Assembly (NCBI RefSeq): GCF_007993795.1
Contig: NZ_CP042476.1
Span: forward strand, 434,001-498,000
Length of the DNA: 64,000 nt
Origin: Antarcticibacterium arcticum
GTDB lineage: Bacteria; Bacteroidota; Bacteroidia; Flavobacteriales; Flavobacteriaceae
Direction of reading: 5' to 3'
Below the pieces are notes generated by a model. It searched no databases, was not told the origin of the DNA, and worked only from the letters and a program-made list of their open reading frames with translations. Positions 19,106 to 27,893 of this stretch are shown in pieces (position 1 is the stretch's first letter; every line of letters starts with the position of its first letter). Position numbers and translations under genes: made by a program.

Positions 19106-20593
19106 TTAATTATATTTTGCAGATTGCCCTTCCCGCGGCAAATTATTTTTTATAAATTCCCTTATATCATCATTGGCATTTTTCAGGTCGTCGCTCCTAA
19201 GATACATCATATGGCCACTACGATATCCCTTAAAACTAATTCTATCCTGCATTCTACCGCTGGGATCTAACTGCCACATGGTATATTTTGCATTAAAATA
19301 GGTAGTAGCACCATCAAAATAGCCCGCCTGGATCAAAACTTCAAGATTAGGATTTTGAGCCATGGCCTGCCTCAGGTTTTCACCTGAATTGTCTCCACTC
19401 CTGTCCCATGGATGTACGGGACCAAACATAAAATATTTCAGGTCTGTCTTAAATTTTAATTCTTCCTGTAAGTAATAGTTAATTGCAGGGGTGAAAGAAT
19501 GTAGCCAGGATGTAAGCTCAGCATTATAATCTGGAGCATCACCAGATTCTTTGGAGTCTATACCAAGATATCTTGAATCAAGACGGCCAATGGTGTAACC
19601 TCCCTCTTCGCGCATCAATTCTTTCCAGAAGTATCTGAAAGGTACAGCAAGATTGTTTTGTAGGATCACTTTTTCAGAAATTCCCGAGTATATAGACATT
19701 TGTCTAGCCATTTCCTGTTTTTTGGTCTTCTCGGTAAAACCGCCTTTTACCAGGACAGGTAGTAAGGTGTTAATTGCATATTCTTCAACTTCGGGAAGCA
19801 GAACATCCAGATCTTTACTTTGCATACTGGCTGGCAATTTTTTGTGGTACCAGGCTGCCGCAGCAAAATAGGGGAGCCTGTTTGCTATTTCAACCGGTCC
19901 TCCACGCTCAATTCCAATTTCAGTGGGAGAAACCAGGATAACTCCGTTCAGATACATCCAATGGCTGTTTTGTAATTCCAACGCGAGGCCGGAAACTCTT
20001 GTGGTACCATAGCTTTCACCAATTAAATATTTAGGAGAAAGCCACCTATTATTTCTGGTAACAAAGGTGTTTATCCAGCCGGCCAGGTATTTGATATCTG
20101 CATTAGTACCAAAAAAGTCTTTGCGGTCCTGTTTCTTTTCCCCTTTTTCAATTAATCTTGAATAACCGGTATTTACAGGATTTACATACACAATATCTGC
20201 AATATCCAGGATTGAATGAGGATTCGCTTTTACCCCATAGGGTTGTACAGGAAATCCTTCATCATCTATTTTCAAAACCCTGGGCCCGGTATATGCCAGG
20301 TGCATCCAAACAGAAGCCGATCCCGGCCCGCCGTTAAAAGAGATCACCAGTGGCCGGTTCTCTGTATTTTGGATCCCGCTGCGCTTATAATAAGTGTAAA
20401 ATAAACTCGCCACAGGCTCCCCCGCTTCATTCCAAACAGGTTGTGTTCCGGTTTGGGCGGTGTAATTGATAGCTTTTCCACCTATATTTACTGTGTGACT
20501 TGTTGCAACAGTAGTATCTACAGGTAGTTCCACCTTTTGAGAAAAAACAGAAATAGAAAAAGAACTTAGAATAATCAGGTAAAAATATTTCAT
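19106..20593 (-). CDS. Secreted serine carboxypeptidase-like protein (peptidase S10)
   Basis: A 495-residue protein with a cleavable signal peptide (first about 18 residues, ending FSQ). The alpha/beta-hydrolase core has the S10 signature SFNGGPGSASVWMHL with oxyanion-hole residues and IGESYGTTR with the catalytic Ser. The later FGPVHPWDRSGDN and GYRSGHMMY contain plausible catalytic Asp/His. Bacterial S10 members remove C-terminal amino acids in the periplasm or outside the cell. It is transcribed alone, convergent with the AAA+ gene. Confidence 0.88.
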   Translation of the reverse strand: MKYFYLIILSSFSISVFSQKVELPVDTTVATSHTVNIGGKAINYTAQTGTQPVWNEAGEPVASLFYTYYKRSGIQNTENRPLVISFNGGPGSASVWMHLAYTGPRVLKIDDEGFPVQPYGVKANPHSILDIADIVYVNPVNTGYSRLIEKGEKKQDRKDFFGTNADIKYLAGWINTFVTRNNRWLSPKYLIGESYGTTRVSGLALELQNSHWMYLNGVILVSPTEIGIERGGPVEIANRLPYFAAAAWYHKKLPASMQSKDLDVLLPEVEEYAINTLLPVLVKGGFTEKTKKQEMARQMSIYSGISEKVILQNNLAVPFRYFWKELMREEGGYTIGRLDSRYLGIDSKESGDAPDYNAELTSWLHSFTPAINYYLQEELKFKTDLKYFMFGPVHPWDRSGDNSGENLRQAMAQNPNLEVLIQAGYFDGATTYFNAKYTMWQLDPSGRMQDRISFKGYRSGHMMYLRSDDLKNANDDIREFIKNNLPREGQSAKYN

Positions 20594-20651
20594 TGGGAAA
20601 AATTGGTTTTAAATAAAAGTATAAAAATGGGAATTTTCAGGGATAAAATCG

Positions 20652-22304
20652 TTATTCGTCCTTAAATAGGATGGTATAACTCAAAGCAATACCTCCCGCC
20701 GCTGCTATTAAAAAGAAAATTATTGCGAGACCCGGATATCCAAAAATCATAAAAGGAGATGGGACACTCATTAACATAGATGCTCCAATGATCATTGCCG
20801 CAATGATCAATCCTAAGGTGATCCTGTTTGCCACTTTTTGAAAACCATCTGTCCATCGCTTTTCATCAATGGCATCTATCTTCATCCGAAAATTGTTGTT
20901 GGCGAGATTTTCAGAGATCTTATTAAGTCGCTGCGGAAGGTTTTCAGCAAGATTCTTAGTTTGTAGGGCTAGCGCAAAAAGATTTTCAGGTTTCATTTCA
21001 TGATACATCTTGGAGCGCATCATTTTATTTACATGCTCTCTTATAGCCTTTCTAAGATCAAACTCAGGTTCTAAAACCGCCACTATCTGATCCATATTTA
21101 ATAGGATCTTGCCCAATATATTAACTTCAACAGAAATATGAATTCCATTTTCTGCAGCCACCCGGTTCATTTGTATTAGCAGTCTTCCGGTTTGCATTTG
21201 GTAAGCCTTGGTATTTTGGCTGTCCATCACGAGATGGTTAATGGTGTTTTTGAAATTTTTAAGGTCTGCCTCTTCACCTGCTTCACTCATTGACAATAAC
21301 ACATCTGCCGAAGCTTCTCCGTCATTTTGGCTTAAGGCTATAAGAAGTTGCAATAATTTCTCCTGCATGGAGGGTGTAAATTTAGCCACCATTCCAAGAT
21401 CTATGAGTGCTATTTTATTGTCTCCAGTTAAATGCACATTCCCCGGGTGAGGGTCGGCATGCACAAATCCGTCTGTAATGAGTTGTTTCAAATAAGCATC
21501 AACAAGTTCATCTACCAAAGGGCTAAGATTATTTTCCAATCTTTTTAGGGGAGAAATAGATGTTATTTTGGTCCCTTGTATAAAATCCATGGTAAGCACC
21601 CGGGATGAGGAATAATCCAAAACAGGTTGAGGTACAATTATATTCTTGTACTCGGCAAGGTTTTCTCCAAGGGTCATTAAATTCTGTCCCTCCCGTACAT
21701 AATCCAGTTCCTGGAGCAAAATGTGGCGTAATTCAGCCAACACTTCATCAAAGGCATATTTTTTAGCTACCTGGGTGTGTTTTACAGCAAAATCTGCCAG
21801 CTCCTTCAACGTATCAAGATCATCCAGGAATTGTTTTCTTATTCCGGGTCGTTGTACCTTAACTGCTACCGGTTTCCCCGACCTCAAAGTGGCCTTATGA
21901 ACCTGTCCAATAGATGCACTGGCCAGAGGCTCTTCACTAAAGAAGGAAAATGCCTTTGAAATACGGGTTCCTATTTCCTCTTCAACTATTTTGTGAACTT
22001 CATCATACGGTATTGGTGGGACATCATCCTGTAAAGTTGCCAGCGCCTGTAAATAGGCATCAGGCAAAAGGTCCGGCCGGGTTGAGAGTAATTGGCCCAG
22101 TTTAATGTAGGTAGGCCCCATTTTTTTAAGGTCATCTACTAATTCCTCGGGAGTCTGGTCATAAACCTCAGAATCCCTCTCTTCGTTCTCATTTTCATCA
22201 AGAGCGGTTGCTGCAGTTTGATGGAAAAGATCACTATTCCAATACTTTAGCATAAATCCTATGAACTTACGGTAACGCACCAAATTATCAGGAAGTACAG
22301 ACAT
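20652..22304 (-). CDS. UbiB/ABC1 (AarF) family atypical kinase-like protein
   Basis: A 550-residue protein with the UbiB fold: KLGQ motif (in TYIKLGQLLSTRPDLLP), Ala-rich nucleotide loop ASASIGQVH, VAVKVQRPG with the conserved Lys, catalytic loop FVHADPHPGN and metal-binding DLGM. Two C-terminal transmembrane helices (about 495-545) match the family. UbiB/ADCK proteins support ubiquinone synthesis or lipid handling. Flavobacteria usually use menaquinone, so the role here is more likely in quinone or isoprenoid-lipid homeostasis, an inference. The gene is transcribed alone, divergent from the SulP gene. Confidence 0.9.
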   Translation of the reverse strand: MSVLPDNLVRYRKFIGFMLKYWNSDLFHQTAATALDENENEERDSEVYDQTPEELVDDLKKMGPTYIKLGQLLSTRPDLLPDAYLQALATLQDDVPPIPYDEVHKIVEEEIGTRISKAFSFFSEEPLASASIGQVHKATLRSGKPVAVKVQRPGIRKQFLDDLDTLKELADFAVKHTQVAKKYAFDEVLAELRHILLQELDYVREGQNLMTLGENLAEYKNIIVPQPVLDYSSSRVLTMDFIQGTKITSISPLKRLENNLSPLVDELVDAYLKQLITDGFVHADPHPGNVHLTGDNKIALIDLGMVAKFTPSMQEKLLQLLIALSQNDGEASADVLLSMSEAGEEADLKNFKNTINHLVMDSQNTKAYQMQTGRLLIQMNRVAAENGIHISVEVNILGKILLNMDQIVAVLEPEFDLRKAIREHVNKMMRSKMYHEMKPENLFALALQTKNLAENLPQRLNKISENLANNNFRMKIDAIDEKRWTDGFQKVANRITLGLIIAAMIIGASMLMSVPSPFMIFGYPGLAIIFFLIAAAGGIALSYTILFKDE

Positions 22305-22442
22305 ATATTTAAATGGATTGTTTAATGTAATTAAAGATATCTAATTATAATTATCCCGCAAACAGAATGACTCGGGAGCAGGAATGTTTTTAGGTTTTTG
22401 TGAAAAGTTTAATAATCCGGCTTTTATAAAAGCCTCTTTAAG

Positions 22443-22474
22443 TTGCATAAATTGAGGATTTTGTTATTTTTACG
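22443..22474 (+). promoter_or_regulatory. Bacteroidetes-type promoter (TTG-N19-TATTTTTAC)
   Basis: TTG at 22443-22445 and TATTTTTACG at 22465-22474 are separated by 19 bases, matching the flavobacterial -33/-7 arrangement. It lies about 100 bp before the ATG of the interrupted SulP gene, in the divergent region with the UbiB-like gene. Confidence 0.45.
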
Positions 22475-22573
22475 AACAACCTTCTGCTTTAGGAAGGAAT
22501 GTAATCTTTAAAATTAGATAACTTCCATTTGAAAAATATCCCGAAATTTAATAAGATCGTTGACAAGGTAGAT

Positions 22574-24796
22574 ATGGAGCAACTTCATAAACCTATCTTT
22601 TCCCGGCTTAATAAGGATATTCCTGCCAGTATTGTAGTGTTTCTGGTGGCGCTGCCCCTTTGTCTTGGAATCGCCCTGGCAAGTGGAGCGCCTCTTGTAT
22701 AAGGGCTTATTTCAGGTATTGTTGGAGGTCTGGTTGTAGGTAGTATAAGTAAATCTTCAGTAAGTGTTAGTGGCCCCGCGGCGAGTGTATCTGCCGTTGT
22801 ATTGGCAGCAATAATTTCAATTGGAGATTTTAAAGTTTTCTTACTGGCAGTGGTATTGGGAGGGATTTTCCAGCTTGCTCTGGGACTTTTAAAGGCGGGA
22901 CTAATTGCCGATTATATGCCTTCCAACATTATTAAAGGCTTACTCGCAGCAATTGGTATTATTTTAATAATGTCTCAGTTTCCTTATGCATTGGGGATAG
23001 TACCAGATTCTGAAAGTTACTTCAATCCATCTTTAGGTTTTTTGGATCAGGTTGAAAATATCACAATTTCTTTTTATAATTCCCTGGGAGCCGGGCCAAT
23101 TATTATCAGCCTTATTTCGCTCGCCATAATGATATTCTGGGAGAAGTCTCCGCTCAAAAATTTTAATCTATTGCCCCCGGCCCTGGTTGTGGTAATTATT
23201 GGTGTGGTTCTTAATTTTTTATTTGAAGTCTTAATTCCGGGTTTTCATCTTAATGCTGCTCAATTGGTAAACATTCCAAAAATTGACCACATAGGGGAAC
23301 TGGTAACTTTTCCAGATTTCACCGCGATCACAAATCCAGAAGTTTGGGGCGTTGCCATAAGCATCACCTTAATTGCATCCATTGCCAGTTTACTGGCCAT
23401 AGAAGCGGCAGATGAAATAGACCCCCATAAACGCAACACTCCACCAAACAGGGAATTGGTAGCCCAGGGAATTGGAAATACCTTAACCGGTCTCATAGGG
23501 GGAATTCCCATTACCTCGGTAATTGTTCGAAGCTCTGTAAATATTAATGCGGGGGCAGAAACTAAACTCTCTACAATACTGCATGGATTTTTCCTTCTAT
23601 TAAGCGTTTTATTTTTGAGCAGGGTTTTAAACCTTATCCCACTGTCCAGTCTTGCCGCGATTTTATTGGTAATAGGTTATAAACTCGCCTCCTGGGAAGT
23701 GATCTCTACTATGTTTAAAAAGGGCTGGAACCAGTTTATTCCTTTCATAGTAACAGTAGTTGCTATTATAGCTACAGATTTGCTTATAGGGATCTTCATT
23801 GGTACCCTTGTAAGTATCTTTTTTATCCTACGCAGCAATTATCACAATGCATTTTTTATTGAAAACACAAAAATTTTTAAAGGGGAGACCATTCGCCTGG
23901 AATTATCAAATGAAGTGTCATTTTTCAATAAAGCCTCTATTAAAAATACACTTTGGAATGTACCTGATAATTCTACGGTTATTATTGACGCAACGTTTGC
24001 CAGTTATATAGATCATGATGTATTGGAGATATTTAAAGATTTTAAGGAGACCTATGCCCGCGAACACGATATCAACCTTAGTATTATAGGCCTAAAAGAA
24101 AAATATGATCTTGGAAAGGATCTAAAGTTTGTCCAGGAGGAAATTCAGGTGTTCAAGGAAAGATCAACACCGGAAGAAATATTTGAATACCTGCAGGATG
24201 GCAATCAACGCTATGTAGATGGAAAACTTGTGTCTCGCAGGTTACGGAATAAGGAACTTATGGATTTCATTAATGCACCCCCTCTGGCTGCGGTAGTAAA
24301 TTGCATTGATATGAGGGAACCCCTTAATGTTTTAATGAATACCGGAATTGGAGATCTTATTCCTATACGAACGGCAGGAAATCTGGTAGATAAGGAAGTT
24401 ATTAGGAGTATAGAAGTGGCGTGTAAAAAACAGGGTGCTAAATTTATCCTTTTTATGGGGAACTCTTCTAATAAAATTTATGCTGAAGCTTTGCGCGATT
24501 ACCGCGATTCCAACCCAAGTTATTTGATACCGCTTATCACTGATGCGGTAAATGCCTTAGGGGTTCAAAGAGGATCCATTAAAGAGGAAACAATTTTTGG
24601 GATAGCAGATGATATCACAAACTGGAATATTGAAAGGTCCAAAAGCCGGATCATGGAAATGAGTGATTATTTAAAAAAAGAAATTGAAGAAGGAAGAGTA
24701 GGACTGGCATCGGGATTTTTTAACCGGTCGAATGGCAAAATTGAATTTTCAAAACAATATATTACTCCGGGTATCATCAATGTCCTTGAAGGATAA
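22574..24796 (+). pseudogene. SulP-family anion transporter with STAS and degenerate carbonic-anhydrase domains, interrupted by an in-frame TAA
   Basis: Read through, this is a protein of about 740 codons. From ATG 22574 it begins MEQLHKPIFSRLNKDIPAS and continues VVFLVALPLCLGIALASGAPLV, then meets TAA at 22700-22702 where SulP proteins have Ser or Ala before Gly. The same frame then continues GLISGIVGGLVVGS through ten or more membrane helices, a STAS-like segment (about codons 440-510) and a beta-carbonic-anhydrase-like domain (about 535-740). That last domain keeps CxDxR (Cys at 24302) but has NSSN (24461-24472) in place of the zinc-binding HxxC. The only in-frame restart seen is a poor TTG at 22802, which would lose the first helices. 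Homologues are proposed bicarbonate or sulfate transporters. This is a recent nonsense mutation or a base-call error. Confidence 0.85.
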
Positions 24797-24807
24797 GGGA
24801 ATTAGCT

Positions 24808-25296
24808 TTAATTAAATTCATCGCAATTGGCAGATGGTATATTTACACCTGCTGCCTGCTCATATACCAGGCTAGCGCCGCTATGTCCTACAAAACCTAC
24901 ATAACCCGATCCTATGAGCAATAGAATAATAAGTAAGCCCCTGGCTATAGAAGACTTAAAATTCAAAATTCCCGCTTGATACACTACATCTAAAATAAGA
25001 GCCGAAGTAAACAACCATATCATTGTATATGCGGTATTCTCATGGGTTTTCAAAACCGTGGGATCACAAAGATTTCTGGATACGATTCCATCTGCCAGGT
25101 TACCGGTATAAATGGCCATCCAACCTCCCAGGGTTCCCAGAAAAAGCAATATACTTGCAGGGAGATCAAGAAATTTACCTTTAGGCCAAAGGCCGGCAAT
25201 TTTAAATAAAGTGGCTACAAGAAGGAGGGCAATGGGGAAATGAACAAACAGAGGATGTAACACCTCTGTTCGCAAAAAATCCGGGAATATTTCCAT
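24808..25296 (-). CDS. DUF2231-family small membrane protein
   Basis: A 162-residue protein with four hydrophobic helices. The N-terminal HPLFVHFPIALLLVATLF is the characteristic start of DUF2231 proteins, with conserved His residues that may bind heme or metal. A second His lies in CDPTVLKTHENTAY. Its start codon directly abuts the stop of the lipoprotein gene (TAAATG arrangement), so the two are co-translated. Function unknown. Confidence 0.75.
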   Translation of the reverse strand: MEIFPDFLRTEVLHPLFVHFPIALLLVATLFKIAGLWPKGKFLDLPASILLFLGTLGGWMAIYTGNLADGIVSRNLCDPTVLKTHENTAYTMIWLFTSALILDVVYQAGILNFKSSIARGLLIILLLIGSGYVGFVGHSGASLVYEQAAGVNIPSANCDEFN

Positions 25297-25608
25297 TTAA
25301 TCAAGAATTCGTACTGCTATTGGGTCAAGTCGTTTTCCTGTCTTTTCTACATCAACTTCTACCTGTTGGCCTTCTTCCAGATTTGAAAATTCAACCCTTT
25401 CCCCATTTCGGGTGAGGCTGGTATTATCAGTAAAATATAGCTCCAGGGTTTTATTGTCTGAAGTTTTTACATAGATCTCTGTTTTTGAGGCTTCCACCTT
25501 ATCTACAATCCCCCTGTATGTACCTGATTCTACAATATCGGTTTTTTCTCCACAGGAAACGAATAAAAATGCAATCACTAATAAGATTGCTGAAAGGTTT
25601 AGTTTCAT
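25297..25608 (-). CDS. Small OB-like lipoprotein
   Basis: A 103-residue lipoprotein; the leader ends in FVSC with Cys19. The mature part (about 80 residues) is predicted beta-rich, with the pattern GTYRGIVDKVEASKTEIYVKT ... GQQVEVDVEKTGKRLDPIAV resembling an OB-fold copper or metal-tolerance lipoprotein, but I cannot assign a family firmly. It is the first gene of a two-gene unit with the DUF2231 membrane protein. Confidence 0.65.
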   Translation of the reverse strand: MKLNLSAILLVIAFLFVSCGEKTDIVESGTYRGIVDKVEASKTEIYVKTSDNKTLELYFTDNTSLTRNGERVEFSNLEEGQQVEVDVEKTGKRLDPIAVRILD

Positions 25609-25701
25609 AATTTAAAATTTAGGATTAATGAATAAAGTATGGCCTCAGGCTATATAAATTTAATCAATTTACATGTTGAAATATCAAATTTATTAAATAA
25701 G

Positions 25702-27702
25702 TTATAATGAAATCAATTGGTTAAGTTGATTGATGTTTGTAGGATTTCCGAAGAGATACAGGAGGTCCCCCTGTTCAATAACGGTGGTGTTGTTTATATT
25801 AGTTATATAATTTGCACCTCTTTTTATGGTGAGAACGGTCACGCCATAATTTTTCCCAATACCTGATTGTTCAATTGATTTTCCTACAATATTATTATTT
25901 CTACGCTGCACACTTAGAGTAACAATTTCCTTGTTGGGTATATGGAGGTGTTGATATGCAGGAGTGTGAGGCCCTTCTTTTAGGGTAGTTAGCATCTCAT
26001 AATCTGAAGATCGTATTTGATTTATAAATTCCTGGATCTCGTTATGGGGTATTAAATATTTACGCAATACCCTGCTGAAGATCTCTATAGAGGTTTCAAA
26101 CTCTTCAGGAATTACTTCATCTGCGCCCAACCGAATGTTGTCTTCTATTTCCCTTACATACCGGGTTCTTACAATTAAGGTGGCGGTTTGAGTTAAAACC
26201 CTCACGCAGTTTATGATTTTTTTGGTGGCTTCAGGATCAGAAATAGCTATAACAATTACCCGGGATTCCTGTACGTGTAAATGTTTAAGGATAACTGGAT
26301 TTGAAGCATCGCCATATACAATTGGCTCTCCTTTCTTTTTGGCCATCTGGAAGGATTCGGGATCCAGGTCTGTGATCACGTAGGGGATCTTGGCATATTT
26401 AGCGGCTTTGGCAATGTTCTGGCCGTTAATTCCGTAGCCAATAATTACTAGATGGTCCTTAAGCTCTTCTGAAGAAACTGTCTCCTGCCGGTGTATTTGT
26501 CTTACATTATTTAGGCGTTGTTTTACCCTTGCAGGAAGAGGAATTCTTACGAGGAAATAGGTTATACGATCTGAATAATTAATAAGAAAAGGGGTGAGGC
26601 CCATGGTTATAATTGAAATTGCCAGGAAATACTGGTACACATTTACCGGTAAAATGTCGTTTTGTACCCCCACAGTAGATAGAAGTAAAGAAAATTCTCC
26701 TACCTGAAATAAGGCAAATACCGTCATAAAAATAGTTCTTGCAGGATATCGAAGGCTTAAAACCGTAATTGCCAGAATTATCATTTTTAATAGGATAACC
26801 CCAACTACTAAAAGTAGAATTAGGAGAATATTTTCAAAGAAAAAATTGAGATTAAGCAGGGACCCCACTGAAATAAAAAAGAAACTTATAAATATTTCAC
26901 GAAAGGGCAGCACATTGGCCGTAGCCTGATGGCTGTAATCTGATTCTGAAATGATGAGGCCGGCAAAAAAAGCTCCTAAAGCAAGCGATAAACCTACAGA
27001 TGAAGTGAGCCACGCTACACCAAAGCAAAAAACAATGGTTGTGAGAATAAATAATTCCCGGTTCTTTGTTTTAATTACCATTTTAAAAATTCGCGGAACC
27101 ACGTAAATAGCGAGTAAATAGATCACCAGGCCAACACCAAGGATCTTAAGGAGAAGAATACCTAGAGTCTCTAAAATATTATCAGATTTTCCTGCAAGTA
27201 ATGGTGTAAGCAACATCATTGGCACAACAATGATATCCTGAAATATTAATATTGCTACGGAAACTCTGCCATGGGGAGAAGTTACTTCTCCTTTTTCCTG
27301 AAAAAGTTTAAGTACTATTGCAGTGCTGCTTAGAGAGAATAAAAAACCTAAAAAAACCGCGGTATTAATAGGTAAACCTAAAAATGTTGAAATAAGACTT
27401 GTAAAAAGGATAGTTCCTCCCACCTGCATTCCTCCACCTATAAGGATCGTATTTTTAATAGAGGCCAATCCTTTTAAAGACAATTCAATTCCAATAATGA
27501 AAAGCAGGAAAATAATACCAATTTCGCTTAATAATTCTACCTCGTGTTGTGAGCTTATAAGGTTAAAGGCATAAGGCCCGGCAATGATTCCTGCCAATAG
27601 AAAACCCAAAAGAGAGGGCACTTTAATTTTTTGGAACAGGAGAATTATAAAGATCGAAAGACCCAACACTACCACAATATCTTTAAGAATTGGTATTTCC
27701 AT
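25702..27702 (-). CDS. CPA2-family monovalent cation:proton antiporter with TrkA-N and TrkA-C domains (KefB/C-like)
   Basis: A 666-residue protein. Residues about 1-385 form roughly a dozen membrane helices of the Na/H exchanger fold (LLAGIIAGPYAFNL, IIFLLFIIGIELSL and ALGAFFAGLIISESDYS). An RCK/TrkA-N NAD-binding domain follows (about 415-535) with LVIIGYGINGQN, then a TrkA-C domain (about 575-664). The domain set matches KefB/KefC/YbaL-type K+/H+ exchange proteins regulated by nucleotide binding. Transcribed alone; no ancillary KefF/G gene is visible nearby. Confidence 0.9.
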   Translation of the reverse strand: MEIPILKDIVVVLGLSIFIILLFQKIKVPSLLGFLLAGIIAGPYAFNLISSQHEVELLSEIGIIFLLFIIGIELSLKGLASIKNTILIGGGMQVGGTILFTSLISTFLGLPINTAVFLGFLFSLSSTAIVLKLFQEKGEVTSPHGRVSVAILIFQDIIVVPMMLLTPLLAGKSDNILETLGILLLKILGVGLVIYLLAIYVVPRIFKMVIKTKNRELFILTTIVFCFGVAWLTSSVGLSLALGAFFAGLIISESDYSHQATANVLPFREIFISFFFISVGSLLNLNFFFENILLILLLVVGVILLKMIILAITVLSLRYPARTIFMTVFALFQVGEFSLLLSTVGVQNDILPVNVYQYFLAISIITMGLTPFLINYSDRITYFLVRIPLPARVKQRLNNVRQIHRQETVSSEELKDHLVIIGYGINGQNIAKAAKYAKIPYVITDLDPESFQMAKKKGEPIVYGDASNPVILKHLHVQESRVIVIAISDPEATKKIINCVRVLTQTATLIVRTRYVREIEDNIRLGADEVIPEEFETSIEIFSRVLRKYLIPHNEIQEFINQIRSSDYEMLTTLKEGPHTPAYQHLHIPNKEIVTLSVQRRNNNIVGKSIEQSGIGKNYGVTVLTIKRGANYITNINNTTVIEQGDLLYLFGNPTNINQLNQLISL

Positions 27703-27841
27703 TTTTTATATGCTAATTGATTGGTTTTCCCAATTATTCAGGCTACACTTAGCTTTTCACAAAATAACATTTATTTTGGCAATAGTTGGTTTTATTTCCT
27801 GTGGATTTTCCCCCATTTATAGCCGTGATTTCTCAAATTAA

Positions 27842-27873
27842 AAAAGGCGATAACATAATGTCAATCGCCTTTT
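27842..27873 (-). terminator. Rho-independent terminator for the M61 peptidase gene
   Basis: Ten-base arms AAAAGGCGAT (27842-27851) and ATCGCCTTTT (27864-27873) enclose a 12-base loop. Read on the minus strand, the hairpin ends in a T-rich run, placed 20 bp after the stop of the minus-strand M61 gene. Confidence 0.75.
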
Positions 27874-27893
27874 ATACACTTGAATTATTCTTA

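Noticed and set aside
22802..24796. Shortened SulP gene starting at 22802
   Set aside because: The codon at 22802 is TTG inside a conserved helix region; the true N-terminus is encoded from 22574 in the same frame, so this is the tail of an interrupted gene.
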